NCBI GenBank assembly: GCA_963831535.1
Contig: CAWHQP010000002.1
Coordinates: 186,001-250,000 of the forward strand
Direction: 5' to 3'
Length of the DNA stretch: 64,000 nt
DNA from: Bog-756 sp963831535
Lineage (GTDB): Bacteria > Actinomycetota > Acidimicrobiia > Acidimicrobiales > RAAP-2
The notes under the pieces are model-generated. The model had not been told where the DNA came from, did no database searches, and was given only the letters and a program-made list of their open reading frames with translations. The position numbers were made by a program, and so were the translations under genes. The stretch's first letter is position 1. Every line of letters starts with the position of its first letter. Positions 35,115 through 44,387 of this stretch are shown in pieces.

Positions 35115-36344
35115 TCAAGCCACCACACCCTCGATCTTCAGATCGAGCACGGCCTGCTCATCCAGGTCGATACTGGCCAAGATCTCGTCGCAGTGCTCGT
35201 TGAACTCGGGAGCCCGCTTGGGCGGGGCCGGACTACCGCCGAACTGGACCGGCGTCGTCACCAATTTGAACGGGACACCGGCCGCGGTGGCTGTCTCACC
35301 GACGTACCCGTTGGCCACCACCTGGGGGTCATCGACCGCCTCCAGGCTGTCCTGGGCGAAGGACCACTGGCCGTCGAAGTCGGCCAGGCGCCGCCGCCAC
35401 TCGTCGAGCGGGGCCGAAGCGAAGATCCCGGTCAGGATGTCCCGGGCCGCGTCAGCGTTGGCCGACAGCGACTCGTGGGATGCGAAGCGGTCATCGGTGA
35501 TGAGATCCTCACGCCCGACAGCCCGGCACGCCCCGGGCCAGTAGTGGAAGCCCTGGAGGCAGGTGAGGGCCAGGAACCGGCCATCCTCAGTCTTGTACGT
35601 GCCGACCAGGGGGTTGGATGGTCCCCCACCCCCGCCCGACGACGCCGGGGGTGGTCGCCAGGGGAAGCCCATCTGGAGGGACAGGGCCACCGCCGGGCTC
35701 ATGGACCACAGCCCCACACCGAGCAGGGACACGTCGACCGAGACCGCCTCCCCGGTCCGCTCCCGGTGGAACAGGGCGCCCATGATCCCTCCGGCGATGG
35801 TCATGCCGCCGATGGAGTCGCCGTAACCGGGGGCCGGCTGCATGGTCAGGCTGTCGGCATCGGGAGGCGTGCAGCCCATGGCACTGGCCCCGCGGCACCA
35901 GTAGCTGAGGAAGTCATAGCCTCCTTTGTCGGCCTCAGGTCCACGTTCACCGCCCCCGGTACCGGCCACGTAGATGATGTCGGGGTTCTGGGCCCGGATA
36001 TCCTCGAACTCCATGCGCAGCCGCTTGCGGACCCCGGGGAGCTTGTTGGTCAGGAACACGTCGCAGGTGGCGGCCAGCTTGTAGACCAGCTCGACACCCT
36101 TCTCGGTGGTGAGGTCGACCCCGATACTCTTCTTCCCCCGGTTGGAGTGCTCGAGAAGCACATGCACGTCACCGCCCATTGACATCACGCCGCTGGAAGC
36201 GAGGCCCCGCATGGCGTCACCCCGTTCGACGTGCTCGATCTTGATGACCTCGGCACCCCAATCAGCCAGGATGGCCGAGGCGGCCGGAACGAAGGTGTGC
36301 TCGGCAACCTCGAGGATCCGGACACCTTGCATCACGTCGGTCAT
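35115..36344 (-). CDS. CaiB/BaiF-family (class III) CoA-transferase
   Basis: The 409-residue product has the start ILEVAEHTFVPAASAILADW then GAEVIKIEHVERGD, the NRGKKSIGVDL block, and the family's interlocked-dimer C-terminal half. Class III enzymes move CoA between organic acids through an aspartyl-CoA intermediate; the Asp is expected near the YDFLSYWCRGAS region but I cannot fix it. The substrate is unknown. ATG 36344 has GGGAGG seven bases upstream. It opens a stretch rich in acyl-CoA genes (35-49 kb). Confidence 0.92.
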   Translation of the reverse strand: MTDVMQGVRILEVAEHTFVPAASAILADWGAEVIKIEHVERGDAMRGLASSGVMSMGGDVHVLLEHSNRGKKSIGVDLTTEKGVELVYKLAATCDVFLTNKLPGVRKRLRMEFEDIRAQNPDIIYVAGTGGGERGPEADKGGYDFLSYWCRGASAMGCTPPDADSLTMQPAPGYGDSIGGMTIAGGIMGALFHRERTGEAVSVDVSLLGVGLWSMSPAVALSLQMGFPWRPPPASSGGGGGPSNPLVGTYKTEDGRFLALTCLQGFHYWPGACRAVGREDLITDDRFASHESLSANADAARDILTGIFASAPLDEWRRRLADFDGQWSFAQDSLEAVDDPQVVANGYVGETATAAGVPFKLVTTPVQFGGSPAPPKRAPEFNEHCDEILASIDLDEQAVLDLKIEGVVA

Positions 36345-36519
36345 CAGGACCCTCCCTGCCGTCGTCGTCGATCTATGGACAGACACGTTCTAGCAGTGAC
36401 CGGTGCCGGACGAGAAAGTGGGTGCCGCCCTCCCGTCCCGGCATCCCGTAGCCTCCGCCTGGCCGCACCGAGAAGGCACTGCGACCCCTCGGCCGTAGCC
36501 GCCGGGGAGCGCACCGGGC

Positions 36520-37092
36520 TCAGTGGTAGAGGGAGTTCTGCTTGAGCGCCGCCGTGCTCAGGGTCTTCATCTGTGCAGTCGTAAGGGGGCTGGAAGCGAC
36601 GGTCGTCGACGTCGACGATGCCGCGATGTTGACGTCGATGGCCGTGATGGCCACCTTGGTGCCGTTGACCCAGGCGATGAGGTACTCGGGTGCGTCGGTG
36701 CCGGTGACAAAGGCCGTCGAACCCAGCATCTTCGGGGCCTTGAAGGACGGGTACACCTTCACCTGCTTCTTCGCGGTGGCCAGGGCCTTGATCGCCAACG
36801 CATTCGAGTTGCACTGCAGCGTCTCCGAGACGAGCCCGGTCTTGCCACTGGCGTTCTCGTAGACCGCCTCCACGGATGCGGTACAGCCCTTCTGGGTGGT
36901 GACCTTGGTCTGCTTGGCCGCCTGGACCGTCTTGGCGAATCCGATGGACTTGGCGTAGCTCGGGTTGAGCACCGTGGCTCCGACGGACGTCGCCGCGCCG
37001 GCGGTGCCGGTGGAGGCCACTATGACGACGACGACGGTGAGGCTGCCGACGCCCGCCATGAGCTTGTTCGGCCACCGGGATGATCTCTTCAT
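36520..37092 (-). CDS. Secreted protein of unknown function
   Basis: The 190-residue product has a signal peptide (basic start, hydrophobic run VGSLTVVVVIVASTGTAGAA) and then a soluble domain of about 155 residues with two Cys (QKGCTASVE, ETLQCNSNA) that could form a disulfide. A Ser/Thr-rich stretch lies near the end. I recognise no family. ATG 37092 lies seven bases after TAGCGT (37105-37100), a leaderless signal. Confidence 0.75.
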   Translation of the reverse strand: MKRSSRWPNKLMAGVGSLTVVVVIVASTGTAGAATSVGATVLNPSYAKSIGFAKTVQAAKQTKVTTQKGCTASVEAVYENASGKTGLVSETLQCNSNALAIKALATAKKQVKVYPSFKAPKMLGSTAFVTGTDAPEYLIAWVNGTKVAITAIDVNIAASSTSTTVASSPLTTAQMKTLSTAALKQNSLYH

Positions 37093-37288
37093 GGGCCAGA
37101 CGCTAGGGGCAAAAGATGTGAGCCCGCTGTGCACCGGGAATCGTCCTCGGTCCCGACGGAGTTCCCCGCTGGCCGGAGTGGGTGGTGAAATGCACTGTGA
37201 CCAGGGGCCGGAGCACGACCTCGGTCCGACGTTGACCCATAGTCGGCTGGATCCCCGGCTGCCGGCGGCCCGTGCCCGACGGCAGTGC

Positions 37289-38938
37289 TCAGCGCCCCGA
37301 GGTGAAGAGGAAGCATCCTCCCGGGGTGCCTCCTCCGGTGCTGACCACCGCCACCTCGGCCCCCTGGACCTGGCGGGCTCCGCCGTCACCTCGGAGCTGG
37401 ACCACGGCCTCATGGATGAAGCCGTACCCGTGGGTGCGACCGGCCGAGAGTTGGCCGCCGAAGGTGTTCAGCGGCAGTTGGCCACCGAGGCCGATCCGAC
37501 CGGGATCGGCGAGAAAGTCACCGGCTTCGCCCACACCGCAGAATCCCAACCCCTCGAGCCAGCTGATGCAGTTGAACGTGAACCCGTCGTACAGCTCCGC
37601 CACATCCACATCGTCCGGCCGCAGTGATGTCCTCGACCACAGGTGGGCCGCCGGGCCTGCCGTCTGGGGTTCGTGGCTCAGAGTGCCCTGGTCCCAGCTC
37701 ACCCGCTCGGTGATCTGGGTGCCCACGGCATCGACCAGCACCGGGGGGTGCGGCCGGTCCTTCGCCGAGTCCAGGGCCGACACCACAACGGCTATGGAAC
37801 CGTCACAGGGCACGTCGCAGTCGTAGAGACCGAACGGGCTCGTGATCATGCGGGCCCGGTAGTAGTCGTCCACGGAGAGGGGTTGGCGGTAGATGGCCGC
37901 CGGGTTGAGCCCGGCGAAGGTGCGTGCGTTGATGGCAATGGCAGCCAGGGCATCTCGGGTGGTGCCGAACCGGGCGAAGTGGTTCGACGCGTTCATGGCG
38001 ATCCAATTGCCGGCGCTCATCGCCCCGAAGGGCAGCCGCCACGCCATGAAATCCCCTTCGACCCTGGCGCGGCCGGACGGCGGCGGCGGCCCTCGGCGCT
38101 GACGGTCCTGGGCGGTTGCCTCCCACACCGTCCGGAAGCACAGCACGTGCCGGCACAGGCCGGCCGCCACGGCCAGCATGGCCGCCACCACCGATCCACC
38201 CTGGCCCGGGAGCTCCGAACCTCCGTTGAACCACGTGGGCCGGACGCGCAGGCTCTCCTCGAGGGCGGTGATCCCTCCTTCGGAGTGACCGCCGGACGCC
38301 GATCCACCGGGGTAGGTCGACAGGCCGTCGATGTCGGCCATCGTGAGCCCGGCATCGCTCACGGCGAGACGGCAGGCCTCGACGGTGAGGCTGAGCGGAT
38401 CCACGCCCAGCCGGCGACCGATGGTGGACATGCCGATGCCGGTCAGCGCCACCCGGCTCTCGAACTTGTCGGGGCTGGCCATCGGCCTCACGTGGTCGGT
38501 CGCCCGCTCCTCCGCAGGGAGGGGCCCGAGATCGGTCCGGTCGGCACGAGGGATGAACACGGGGAGCCACACGTCCTCAACGTGCTCGAAGCGGACCGTG
38601 ACCCGGAGTCCGACGACGACCCGGTCGACCGGGATGTCGTCCAGATTGGTGGTCAGACGGACTCGGGGGTCCTCATCGATGGCCACCATGGCGATGACGT
38701 AGGGAGGAGGAAAGTCCGGACTCCACTGGTGCTCGTTGACGGTGAAGCCCACCACCACTCCGTGGCCGCTGACTTCTTCGGGTTTGAGCTCGTCGGACCC
38801 ACAGGTCCGGCAGACCGGGCCGGGAGGATGCTGATAAGAGGAACAGACACGGCAACGGCGGAAGCGGAGGACTCCGTCGGCTCCCGACGTCCAGAAGAAC
38901 TCGTTCTCCGGCGTGATCTGCGGGAGCGGCCGGCTCAC
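37289..38938 (-). CDS. DUF35 OB-fold/thiolase-like fusion protein
   Basis: Residues 1-140 form a DUF35 protein: a zinc ribbon with CRVCSS and CRTCGS, then an OB-fold (SGHGVVVGFTVNEHQW). Residues 160-549 form a thiolase-like domain of the SCP-x/Ltp type (VALTGIGMSTIGRRLGVDPL, DVAELYDGFTFNCISWLEGL, LPLNTFGGQLSAGRTHGYG). In steroid side-chain degradation a DUF35 protein and the Ltp2 thiolase-like aldolase work as a complex that releases a short acyl-CoA; here the two are one chain. GTG 38938 overlaps the stop of a 21-codon leaderless ORF. The substrate is unknown. Confidence 0.88.
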   Translation of the reverse strand: MSRPLPQITPENEFFWTSGADGVLRFRRCRVCSSYQHPPGPVCRTCGSDELKPEEVSGHGVVVGFTVNEHQWSPDFPPPYVIAMVAIDEDPRVRLTTNLDDIPVDRVVVGLRVTVRFEHVEDVWLPVFIPRADRTDLGPLPAEERATDHVRPMASPDKFESRVALTGIGMSTIGRRLGVDPLSLTVEACRLAVSDAGLTMADIDGLSTYPGGSASGGHSEGGITALEESLRVRPTWFNGGSELPGQGGSVVAAMLAVAAGLCRHVLCFRTVWEATAQDRQRRGPPPPSGRARVEGDFMAWRLPFGAMSAGNWIAMNASNHFARFGTTRDALAAIAINARTFAGLNPAAIYRQPLSVDDYYRARMITSPFGLYDCDVPCDGSIAVVVSALDSAKDRPHPPVLVDAVGTQITERVSWDQGTLSHEPQTAGPAAHLWSRTSLRPDDVDVAELYDGFTFNCISWLEGLGFCGVGEAGDFLADPGRIGLGGQLPLNTFGGQLSAGRTHGYGFIHEAVVQLRGDGGARQVQGAEVAVVSTGGGTPGGCFLFTSGR

Positions 38939-39000
38939 CGGGACGCACCCACACGCTGGGCCACGGGACAGTGGTCGAGGGGGTTCCGCTCGGTTCGCAT
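38935..39000 (-). CDS. Possible 21-codon leaderless leader ORF before the DUF35-thiolase gene
   Basis: TACACT (39012-39007 on the minus strand) lies six bases before ATG 39000, giving a leaderless ORF starting MRTERNPLDHC. Its TGA overlaps the GTG of the thiolase gene by four bases (GTGA). No other start signal for the thiolase gene is visible. Confidence 0.45.
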   Translation of the reverse strand: MRTERNPLDHCPVAQRVGASR

Positions 39001-39120
39001 GCCGGGAGTGTAACCATCACCGGTCGGCAGAAATCGGGCCCGATCGGCCGCTGCCCATCGTCCGACCGCCACCGAATCGATGTATCCTCTGGCCGGCAAC
39101 AGCCAAGGAAAGGACCTGTC

Positions 39121-39426
39121 GTGGAGTTGAAGCCTGGGACACGGTTGCGCAGCGCAGTGGGCAGCACTGAGGTTGTCGTGATCCGAGCACCTGCCGGAGA
39201 TGTGGCCGTCACCATCGGCGGCTTACCGGCGGTGGACCTCGACGACGAGGTGGCGACCGGGTCGGTACAACCGGGCAGCGAGGGATCCACCTTGCTGGGC
39301 AAGCGCTACGTGAACGGCGACCAGAGCGTTGAGCTGCTCTGCAGCAAGCCCGGTGACGGCGCACTGGCCGTCGACGGCGAGCCGCTGGACCTCAAAGAGG
39401 CCAAGCCCCTCCCCTCGTCGGACTGA
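39121..39426 (+). CDS. Conserved small protein of unknown function
   Basis: The 101-residue product starts MELKPGTRLRSAVGSTEVVV then IRAPAGDVAVTIGG, and has TLLGKRYVNGDQSVELLCSK. I recognise it as a type found near acyl-CoA genes in actinomycetes but know no function. It has no signal peptide or helix, and looks like a compact beta-rich protein. GTG 39121 has AAGGACC upstream. It is divergent from the DUF35-thiolase gene and its leader. Confidence 0.75.
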   Translation: MELKPGTRLRSAVGSTEVVVIRAPAGDVAVTIGGLPAVDLDDEVATGSVQPGSEGSTLLGKRYVNGDQSVELLCSKPGDGALAVDGEPLDLKEAKPLPSSD

Positions 39427-39478
39427 GCTCGCCCCGAACGGTCGGCCGACCCCAAGGCCACTGCGGCGCCGAGCCGCC

Positions 39479-39856
39479 TCATTGGTAGGGCAGATCCCCG
39501 GGCGAGCAGTTCCGGTAGTCGGGCTCGGGCTCGATCTTGAACTGGACGGCCTTCACCGTCGATCTACCCTCGAGGATGGCCCGGGCGATCCGGTGCATCC
39601 CGTCCATCACCCGCCCGTCCGCCCCCAGAATGATCGGGTCCGAGCAGTCGACCTCCTGGATGAGCCGGACCTGCTCGATGATCCGCCGGACAGTCGGGAC
39701 CGGTCCGAAGCAGAACCAGTAGTCGGTGTCCAACTCCGCGATCGACTCGACGGCGACGTCCTTCACCGGAAGGCCGGAACCGGCCTCGATCAGGCGGTCC
39801 ACGTCCCAGGCGTCCAGTCCCTCGTCGGCCGGGCGGAAGCTGTACTGCTTGCGCAC
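39479..39856 (-). CDS. Small ParB-like-domain protein
   Basis: The 125-residue product has the block DPIILGADGRVMDGMHRIAR, which resembles the N-terminal ParB/Srx-type motif (conserved D-G-x-H-R). The rest shows a helical N terminus and an acidic Pro-rich tail. A full ParB would be longer and have a DNA-binding part, so this is not a partition protein. The function is unknown. It ends the same strand as the enoyl-CoA hydratase gene, 72 bases after it. Confidence 0.7.
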   Translation of the reverse strand: MRKQYSFRPADEGLDAWDVDRLIEAGSGLPVKDVAVESIAELDTDYWFCFGPVPTVRRIIEQVRLIQEVDCSDPIILGADGRVMDGMHRIARAILEGRSTVKAVQFKIEPEPDYRNCSPGDLPYQ

Positions 39857-39928
39857 GACCTCAGCCTCCCACCATCGGCTCGGCGCCGTACGCCGCCCGG
39901 GCCCGGTGGCCTGCGGCCAGGAGCGGCC

Positions 39929-40810
39929 CTACGAATAGGTGGGGTCGACCCAGTCCGGGAAGATGTCCGGGAGCTCGCTCGATGGGCGGCCGGTGAAGTG
40001 GGGCGGGCGCTTCTCGAGGAAGGACATGACGCCCTCCCGGGCATCGGGCCCGGCACCGGTGGCGTACACCGCTCGCGAGTCGGCCCGATGGGCGGCCATG
40101 GGATGGTCGGCCCCGAGCATGCGCCACAGCATCTGTCGGGTGAGAGCCACGGAGATGGGGGCCGTCTCGACGATTTCGGCGGCCAGGCCCCGGGCCGCAT
40201 CCATCAGTTCGCCGGCAGGATGGACACTGCGCACCAGGCCCCCGGCCAGCGCCTCCCCGGCGTCGAACAGGCGTCCGGTATAGAGCCACTCTGCGGCCTG
40301 GGAGACGCCGACTAGTCGGGGCAGGAACCAGGTGGATGCCCCTTCGGGAGCGATCCCACGACGGGAGAACACGAAGCCGAACCGGGCCCCCTCCGAGGCC
40401 AGACGGATGTCGGTGGCGAGCAACAGGGTCACCCCCATGCCCACAGCGGCGCCGTTGACCGCCGAAATCACCGGCTTCAGACAGTCGAACAACCGAAGGG
40501 TGATCCGACCGCATCCGTCCCGGGGAGCCGTCGAGTCGGTCACCCGTTCGGCCCCGACCGCCCCCATGCTGCGCTCGTCGTCGTAGTCGAAGGTCTGGGC
40601 GCCGGCCGACAGGTCGGCGCCGGCGCTGAACGCCCTCCCCTTGCCAGTGAGGATGACGGCCCTCACGTCGTCGTCGCCGTCTACCCGGTCGATGGCCTCC
40701 AACACCTCGATGACCATCCGGGCGTTGAAGGCGTTCAGCTGGTCGGGTCGGTTGAGGGTAATGGTGGCGATCCCTTCGGCCACCGCGTACTCGATCTCGT
40801 CGAACTCCAT
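39929..40810 (-). CDS. Enoyl-CoA hydratase/isomerase family protein
   Basis: The 293-residue product is a crotonase-fold enzyme: IATITLNRPDQLNAF, the oxyanion-hole block GKGRAFSAGADLSAG, NGAAVGMGVTLLLATDIRLA, and FVFSRRGIAPEGAS carrying the Glu position expected for hydratase chemistry. A loop of about 30 residues follows the first oxyanion block. It may hydrate an enoyl-CoA in fatty-acid or branched-chain breakdown. The ATG has a strong GGAGAGGAG site. Confidence 0.9.
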   Translation of the reverse strand: MEFDEIEYAVAEGIATITLNRPDQLNAFNARMVIEVLEAIDRVDGDDDVRAVILTGKGRAFSAGADLSAGAQTFDYDDERSMGAVGAERVTDSTAPRDGCGRITLRLFDCLKPVISAVNGAAVGMGVTLLLATDIRLASEGARFGFVFSRRGIAPEGASTWFLPRLVGVSQAAEWLYTGRLFDAGEALAGGLVRSVHPAGELMDAARGLAAEIVETAPISVALTRQMLWRMLGADHPMAAHRADSRAVYATGAGPDAREGVMSFLEKRPPHFTGRPSSELPDIFPDWVDPTYS

Positions 40811-41000
40811 GGTGCTCTCCTCTCCTGTTTCCCCGATGGGCCCACCCGGGACCTGGAGGCGCCGAGCGCGTGGTACGGCCCCGGCGAGGTATCGGACGCC
40901 TCCGGTGCTCCGAGGACCCTACTTCCAGCCGACCGGGCGACCGCGGCTCCGGCCACAGGCCCATCGACGGTTAGTTGGACGTTGTAGTAATATTTCGACC

Positions 41001-41078
41001 ATGCCCCCATCGTTGACGCTCCCGGGCGGCTGTCACGGGTTCCGGGGACCAGGCCCATGGGAAGTGGGCCGATGGTGA
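41001..41078 (+). CDS. Possible 25-codon leaderless leader ORF before the mutase gene
   Basis: TAATAT (40988-40993) lies seven bases before ATG 41001. The ORF starts MPPSLTLPGGCHGF and its TGA overlaps the mutase ATG 41072 by seven bases. The AT-rich box is the only clear promoter element before the mutase gene. Confidence 0.45.
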   Translation: MPPSLTLPGGCHGFRGPGPWEVGRW

Positions 41079-42931
41079 GCGAGCTCCACCGTCCGCGGCA
41101 CCCGGTGCGGTTCATCACCGCCGCCAGCCTGTTCGACGGCCACGATGCCGCCATCAACATCATGCGGCGCCTCCTGCAGTCCCAGGGAGCCGAGGTCATC
41201 CACCTGGGTCACAACCGGTCGGTGGACGCGGTGGTCACCGCGGCCATCGCCGAAGACGTCCAGGGTGTAGCCATCAGCTCCTACCAGGGCGGCCACATGG
41301 AGTACTTCCGGTATCTGGTCGACCGGCTCCGGGCCGAGGGGCGGGGCGACATCCTCGTCTACGGCGGCGGTGGCGGCGTCATCGTGCCGTCGGAGATCGA
41401 GGAGCTCGAGGCCTACGGCGTGCGGCGGATCTTCTCACCCTCCGATGGACAGCTGCTGGGCCTCGACCGCATGATCAACTTCCTCATCGAGGAGTGCGAC
41501 CGCGATCTGGCCACCGGTCCCCCGCCGCCGTTCGACTCCCTCCTGGCTGGCGACCACCGCACCCTGGCCCGGTGGATCACCCACATCGAGGGTGACACGC
41601 TCGATGCGACCGACACCGGGGCCCTCCTGGCCCGCTTCTCCCCGGGCTCCACTCCCGTGCTGGGCATCACCGGCACCGGAGGGTCGGGGAAGTCCTCCCT
41701 GACCGACGAGCTGATCCGGCGGTTCCGACTGGATCAGGAGGACAAGCTGGCTATCGCCGTGCTGGCCGTCGATCCCACCCGACGCCGGGGAGGGGGCGCA
41801 CTCCTCGGGGACCGCATCCGCATGAACGCCATCGACTCCCCGAACGTCTTTTTCCGGTCCCTGGCCACCCGGGGGTCGGCGTCCGAGCTGCCGGCGCGCT
41901 TCCCCCTGGTGGTGGCGGCGTGCGGCGCCGCCGGATTCGACCTGGTGATCGTCGAGACCCCCGGCATCGGCCAGGGTGACGCCGCCGTCACCGACATCGC
42001 CGACGTCTCCCTCTACGTGATGACCCCGGAGTACGGTGCCGCCTCCCAGCTCGAGAAGATCGGCATGCTGGAGCTGGCCGACGCGGTGGCCATCAACAAG
42101 TTCGACCGCCGGGGTGCCGAGGACGCCTTCCGTCAGGTCTGCCGCCAGTGGGGCCGGGACCACGCGGGCTCATCGGCAGAGACGGGGGACGAGCCGGTGT
42201 TCGGGACCATCGCCTCCCGGTTCAACGACGACGGGGTGACCGCTCTGTTCCACCGGCTGAAGAGTCTCCTGGTGGCCGAGGGTCTGGTCGCCACCGAGGG
42301 GGTGCTGACGCCCGTCGACAGGCGCCGGTCGACGCACGCCACCGCCATCATCCCGTCCCACCGGCGCCGCTATCTGTCCGAGATCGCCGAGACCGTCGAG
42401 GGCTACCACGCCACCACCAACCGACTGGCCGAGCAGGCCCGACGGGCCGAGCAGGTTGCCGCGGCATCGGCGCTCGGCGAGGCACGCGGCATCGACACCG
42501 GTGAGCTCGGCACCCTGGCCGCTCAGGTCGACAACGAACGGGAGCCCGAGGGCACCCGCCTGCTCGAGGAGTGGGCCGAACTCCGGTCCGCCCTGACCTA
42601 CGGTGACGACGACTCCGAACCGGACGGGTCCGGTGCCGACGGCTCCCGGGCACGCCCGCGCGGTGGCGGACCTCACTGTCGGGTACCCGTATCTCCCGGG
42701 TCTCCCTCCCACGGGTCACCGAACACGGGGAGCTGGTCCGCTGGCTGCGGGACGAGCACCTGCCCGGTCACTTCCCCTTCACCGCCGGCGTGTTCCCGAA
42801 TAAGCGCGAGGGTGAGGACCCGGCCCGGATGTTCGCCGGTGAAGGTGACGCCTTCCGCACCAACCGCCGGTTCCACCTCCTGGCCGAGGGCCAGCCCGCC
42901 ACCCGCCTGTCCACGGCCTTCGACTCGGTGA
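41072..42931 (+). CDS. icmF: Fused isobutyryl-CoA mutase IcmF, N-terminal part (B12 domain and GTPase)
   Basis: IcmF interconverts isobutyryl-CoA and n-butyryl-CoA with adenosylcobalamin and carries its own G-protein chaperone. Residues 8-140 are the B12-binding domain (SLFDGHDAAINIMRRLLQ with the base-off His, then HLGHNRSVDAVV and AISSYQGGHMEYF). Residues 195-450 are the MeaB-like GTPase with Walker A GTGGSGKSS and ETPGIGQGDAAV. The frame is genuine only to about 42605-42670; after that the conserved sequence continues in the frame of 42790-44322, so one base is missing and the last ~85 codons read here are not real protein. ATG 41072 is the main start; ATG 41057 is in frame upstream. Confidence 0.88.
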   Translation: MVSELHRPRHPVRFITAASLFDGHDAAINIMRRLLQSQGAEVIHLGHNRSVDAVVTAAIAEDVQGVAISSYQGGHMEYFRYLVDRLRAEGRGDILVYGGGGGVIVPSEIEELEAYGVRRIFSPSDGQLLGLDRMINFLIEECDRDLATGPPPPFDSLLAGDHRTLARWITHIEGDTLDATDTGALLARFSPGSTPVLGITGTGGSGKSSLTDELIRRFRLDQEDKLAIAVLAVDPTRRRGGGALLGDRIRMNAIDSPNVFFRSLATRGSASELPARFPLVVAACGAAGFDLVIVETPGIGQGDAAVTDIADVSLYVMTPEYGAASQLEKIGMLELADAVAINKFDRRGAEDAFRQVCRQWGRDHAGSSAETGDEPVFGTIASRFNDDGVTALFHRLKSLLVAEGLVATEGVLTPVDRRRSTHATAIIPSHRRRYLSEIAETVEGYHATTNRLAEQARRAEQVAAASALGEARGIDTGELGTLAAQVDNEREPEGTRLLEEWAELRSALTYGDDDSEPDGSGADGSRARPRGGGPHCRVPVSPGSPSHGSPNTGSWSAGCGTSTCPVTSPSPPACSRISARVRTRPGCSPVKVTPSAPTAGSTSWPRASPPPACPRPSTR

Positions 42932-44322
42932 CCCTCTACGGGTTCGACCCCGACGAGCGTCCTGACATCTACGGCAAGATCGGGACCTCCGGTGTCTCCA
43001 TCGCCACTCTTGACGACATGAAGGCGCTCTTCGACGGCTTCGATCTCTGCGACCCGACCACGTCGGTCTCGATGACCATCAACGGACCGGCCCCCACCAT
43101 CCTGGCCATGTACCTCAACACGGCCATCGACCAGCGCATCGACAGGCTCCGGTCCGAGGAGGGACGTCCCGCCACCCCTGAAGAGTGTGACGCTCTCGCC
43201 GCCGAGGTCCTCCGCACGGTGCGGGGGACCGTGCAGGCCGACATCCTGAAAGAGGACCAGGGCCAGAACACCTGCATCTTCTCCACCGAGTTCTCGCTCG
43301 GAGTGATGGCCGACATGCAGCACTGGTTCATCGAGCACCAGGTGCGTAACTTCTACTCGGTATCCATCTCCGGCTACCACATCGCCGAGGCAGGGGCCAA
43401 CCCCGTCACCCAGTTGGCCTTCACCCTGGCCAACGGCTTCACCTATGTCGAGTCCTATCTGGCCAGGGGGATGGCCGTCGACGACTTCGCCCCGAATCTC
43501 TCGTTCTTCTTCTCCAACGGCATGGATCCCGAGTACACCGTGATCGGCCGGGTGGCCCGCCGCATCTGGGCCATCGCCATGAAGGAGCGCTACGGGGCCA
43601 CGGAGCGCTCGCAGAAGCTCAAGTACCACGTTCAGACATCTGGTCGGTCGCTCCACGCCCAGGAGATGGCGTTCAACGACATCCGCACCACCCTGCAGGC
43701 CCTGTGCGCCATCTACGACAACGCCGGCAGCCTGCACACCAACGCCTACGACGAGGCCGTCACCACCCCGACCGAGGAGTCGGTACGCAGAGCCCTGGCC
43801 ATCCAGATGATCATCATCAAGGAGTGGGGCCTGGCCATGAACGAGAACCCCCTCCAGGGCAGCTTCATCGTGGAGGAGCTCACCGACCTGGTGGAACAGG
43901 CCGTACTGGCCGAGTTGGACCGCATCAGCGAGCGGGGCGGGGTACTCGGTGCCATGGAGACCGGGTACCAGCGGGGACGGATCCAGGACGACTCGATGCT
44001 CTACGAGCACAAGAAACACGACGGGAGCCTCCCCATCGTGGGCGTGAACACCTTCACCGCTCCGGCCACGGACGGTCCCCGCGAACCCATGGAGTTGGCC
44101 CGGTCCACCGAGGAGGAGAAGCGACGCCAACTGACCCGGCTCGGCCAGTTCCAGGCCCATCACGCGCTCGACCGCGGGGTGGCCCTGGAGTCGTTGCGCC
44201 AGGTGGCCCTCGACGGCGGGAACGTCTTCGCCGAACTGATGTCCACGGTCCGCCACGCCACCTTGGGGGAGATCACCGCCACACTCTTCGAGGTGGGCGG
44301 GGCCTACCGCAGGAACGTCTGA
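42790..44322 (+). CDS. icmF: Fused isobutyryl-CoA mutase IcmF, C-terminal mutase domain (frame-shifted from the N-terminal part)
   Basis: The frame carries the catalytic mutase domain: FTAGVFPNKREGEDPARMFA upstream and at the start, ISGYHIAEAGANPVTQLAFT, and HVQTSGRSLHAQEMAFND. Conserved sequence extends upstream to about 42676 in this frame (SLSGTRISRVSLPRV), before any start codon, so the domain begins inside the GTPase ORF rather than being its own gene. Adding one base within 42605-42670 would join the two into a normal IcmF of about 1080 residues. Without repair the B12 and GTPase parts would be separated from the active site. Confidence 0.85.
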   Translation: MFPNKREGEDPARMFAGEGDAFRTNRRFHLLAEGQPATRLSTAFDSVTLYGFDPDERPDIYGKIGTSGVSIATLDDMKALFDGFDLCDPTTSVSMTINGPAPTILAMYLNTAIDQRIDRLRSEEGRPATPEECDALAAEVLRTVRGTVQADILKEDQGQNTCIFSTEFSLGVMADMQHWFIEHQVRNFYSVSISGYHIAEAGANPVTQLAFTLANGFTYVESYLARGMAVDDFAPNLSFFFSNGMDPEYTVIGRVARRIWAIAMKERYGATERSQKLKYHVQTSGRSLHAQEMAFNDIRTTLQALCAIYDNAGSLHTNAYDEAVTTPTEESVRRALAIQMIIIKEWGLAMNENPLQGSFIVEELTDLVEQAVLAELDRISERGGVLGAMETGYQRGRIQDDSMLYEHKKHDGSLPIVGVNTFTAPATDGPREPMELARSTEEEKRRQLTRLGQFQAHHALDRGVALESLRQVALDGGNVFAELMSTVRHATLGEITATLFEVGGAYRRNV

Positions 44323-44387
44323 CGCCCGCCAGCCCGACCGTCCGGACCTCCCCACCCGGTCACGACCGGCCGTCTGATCCGATGCGG

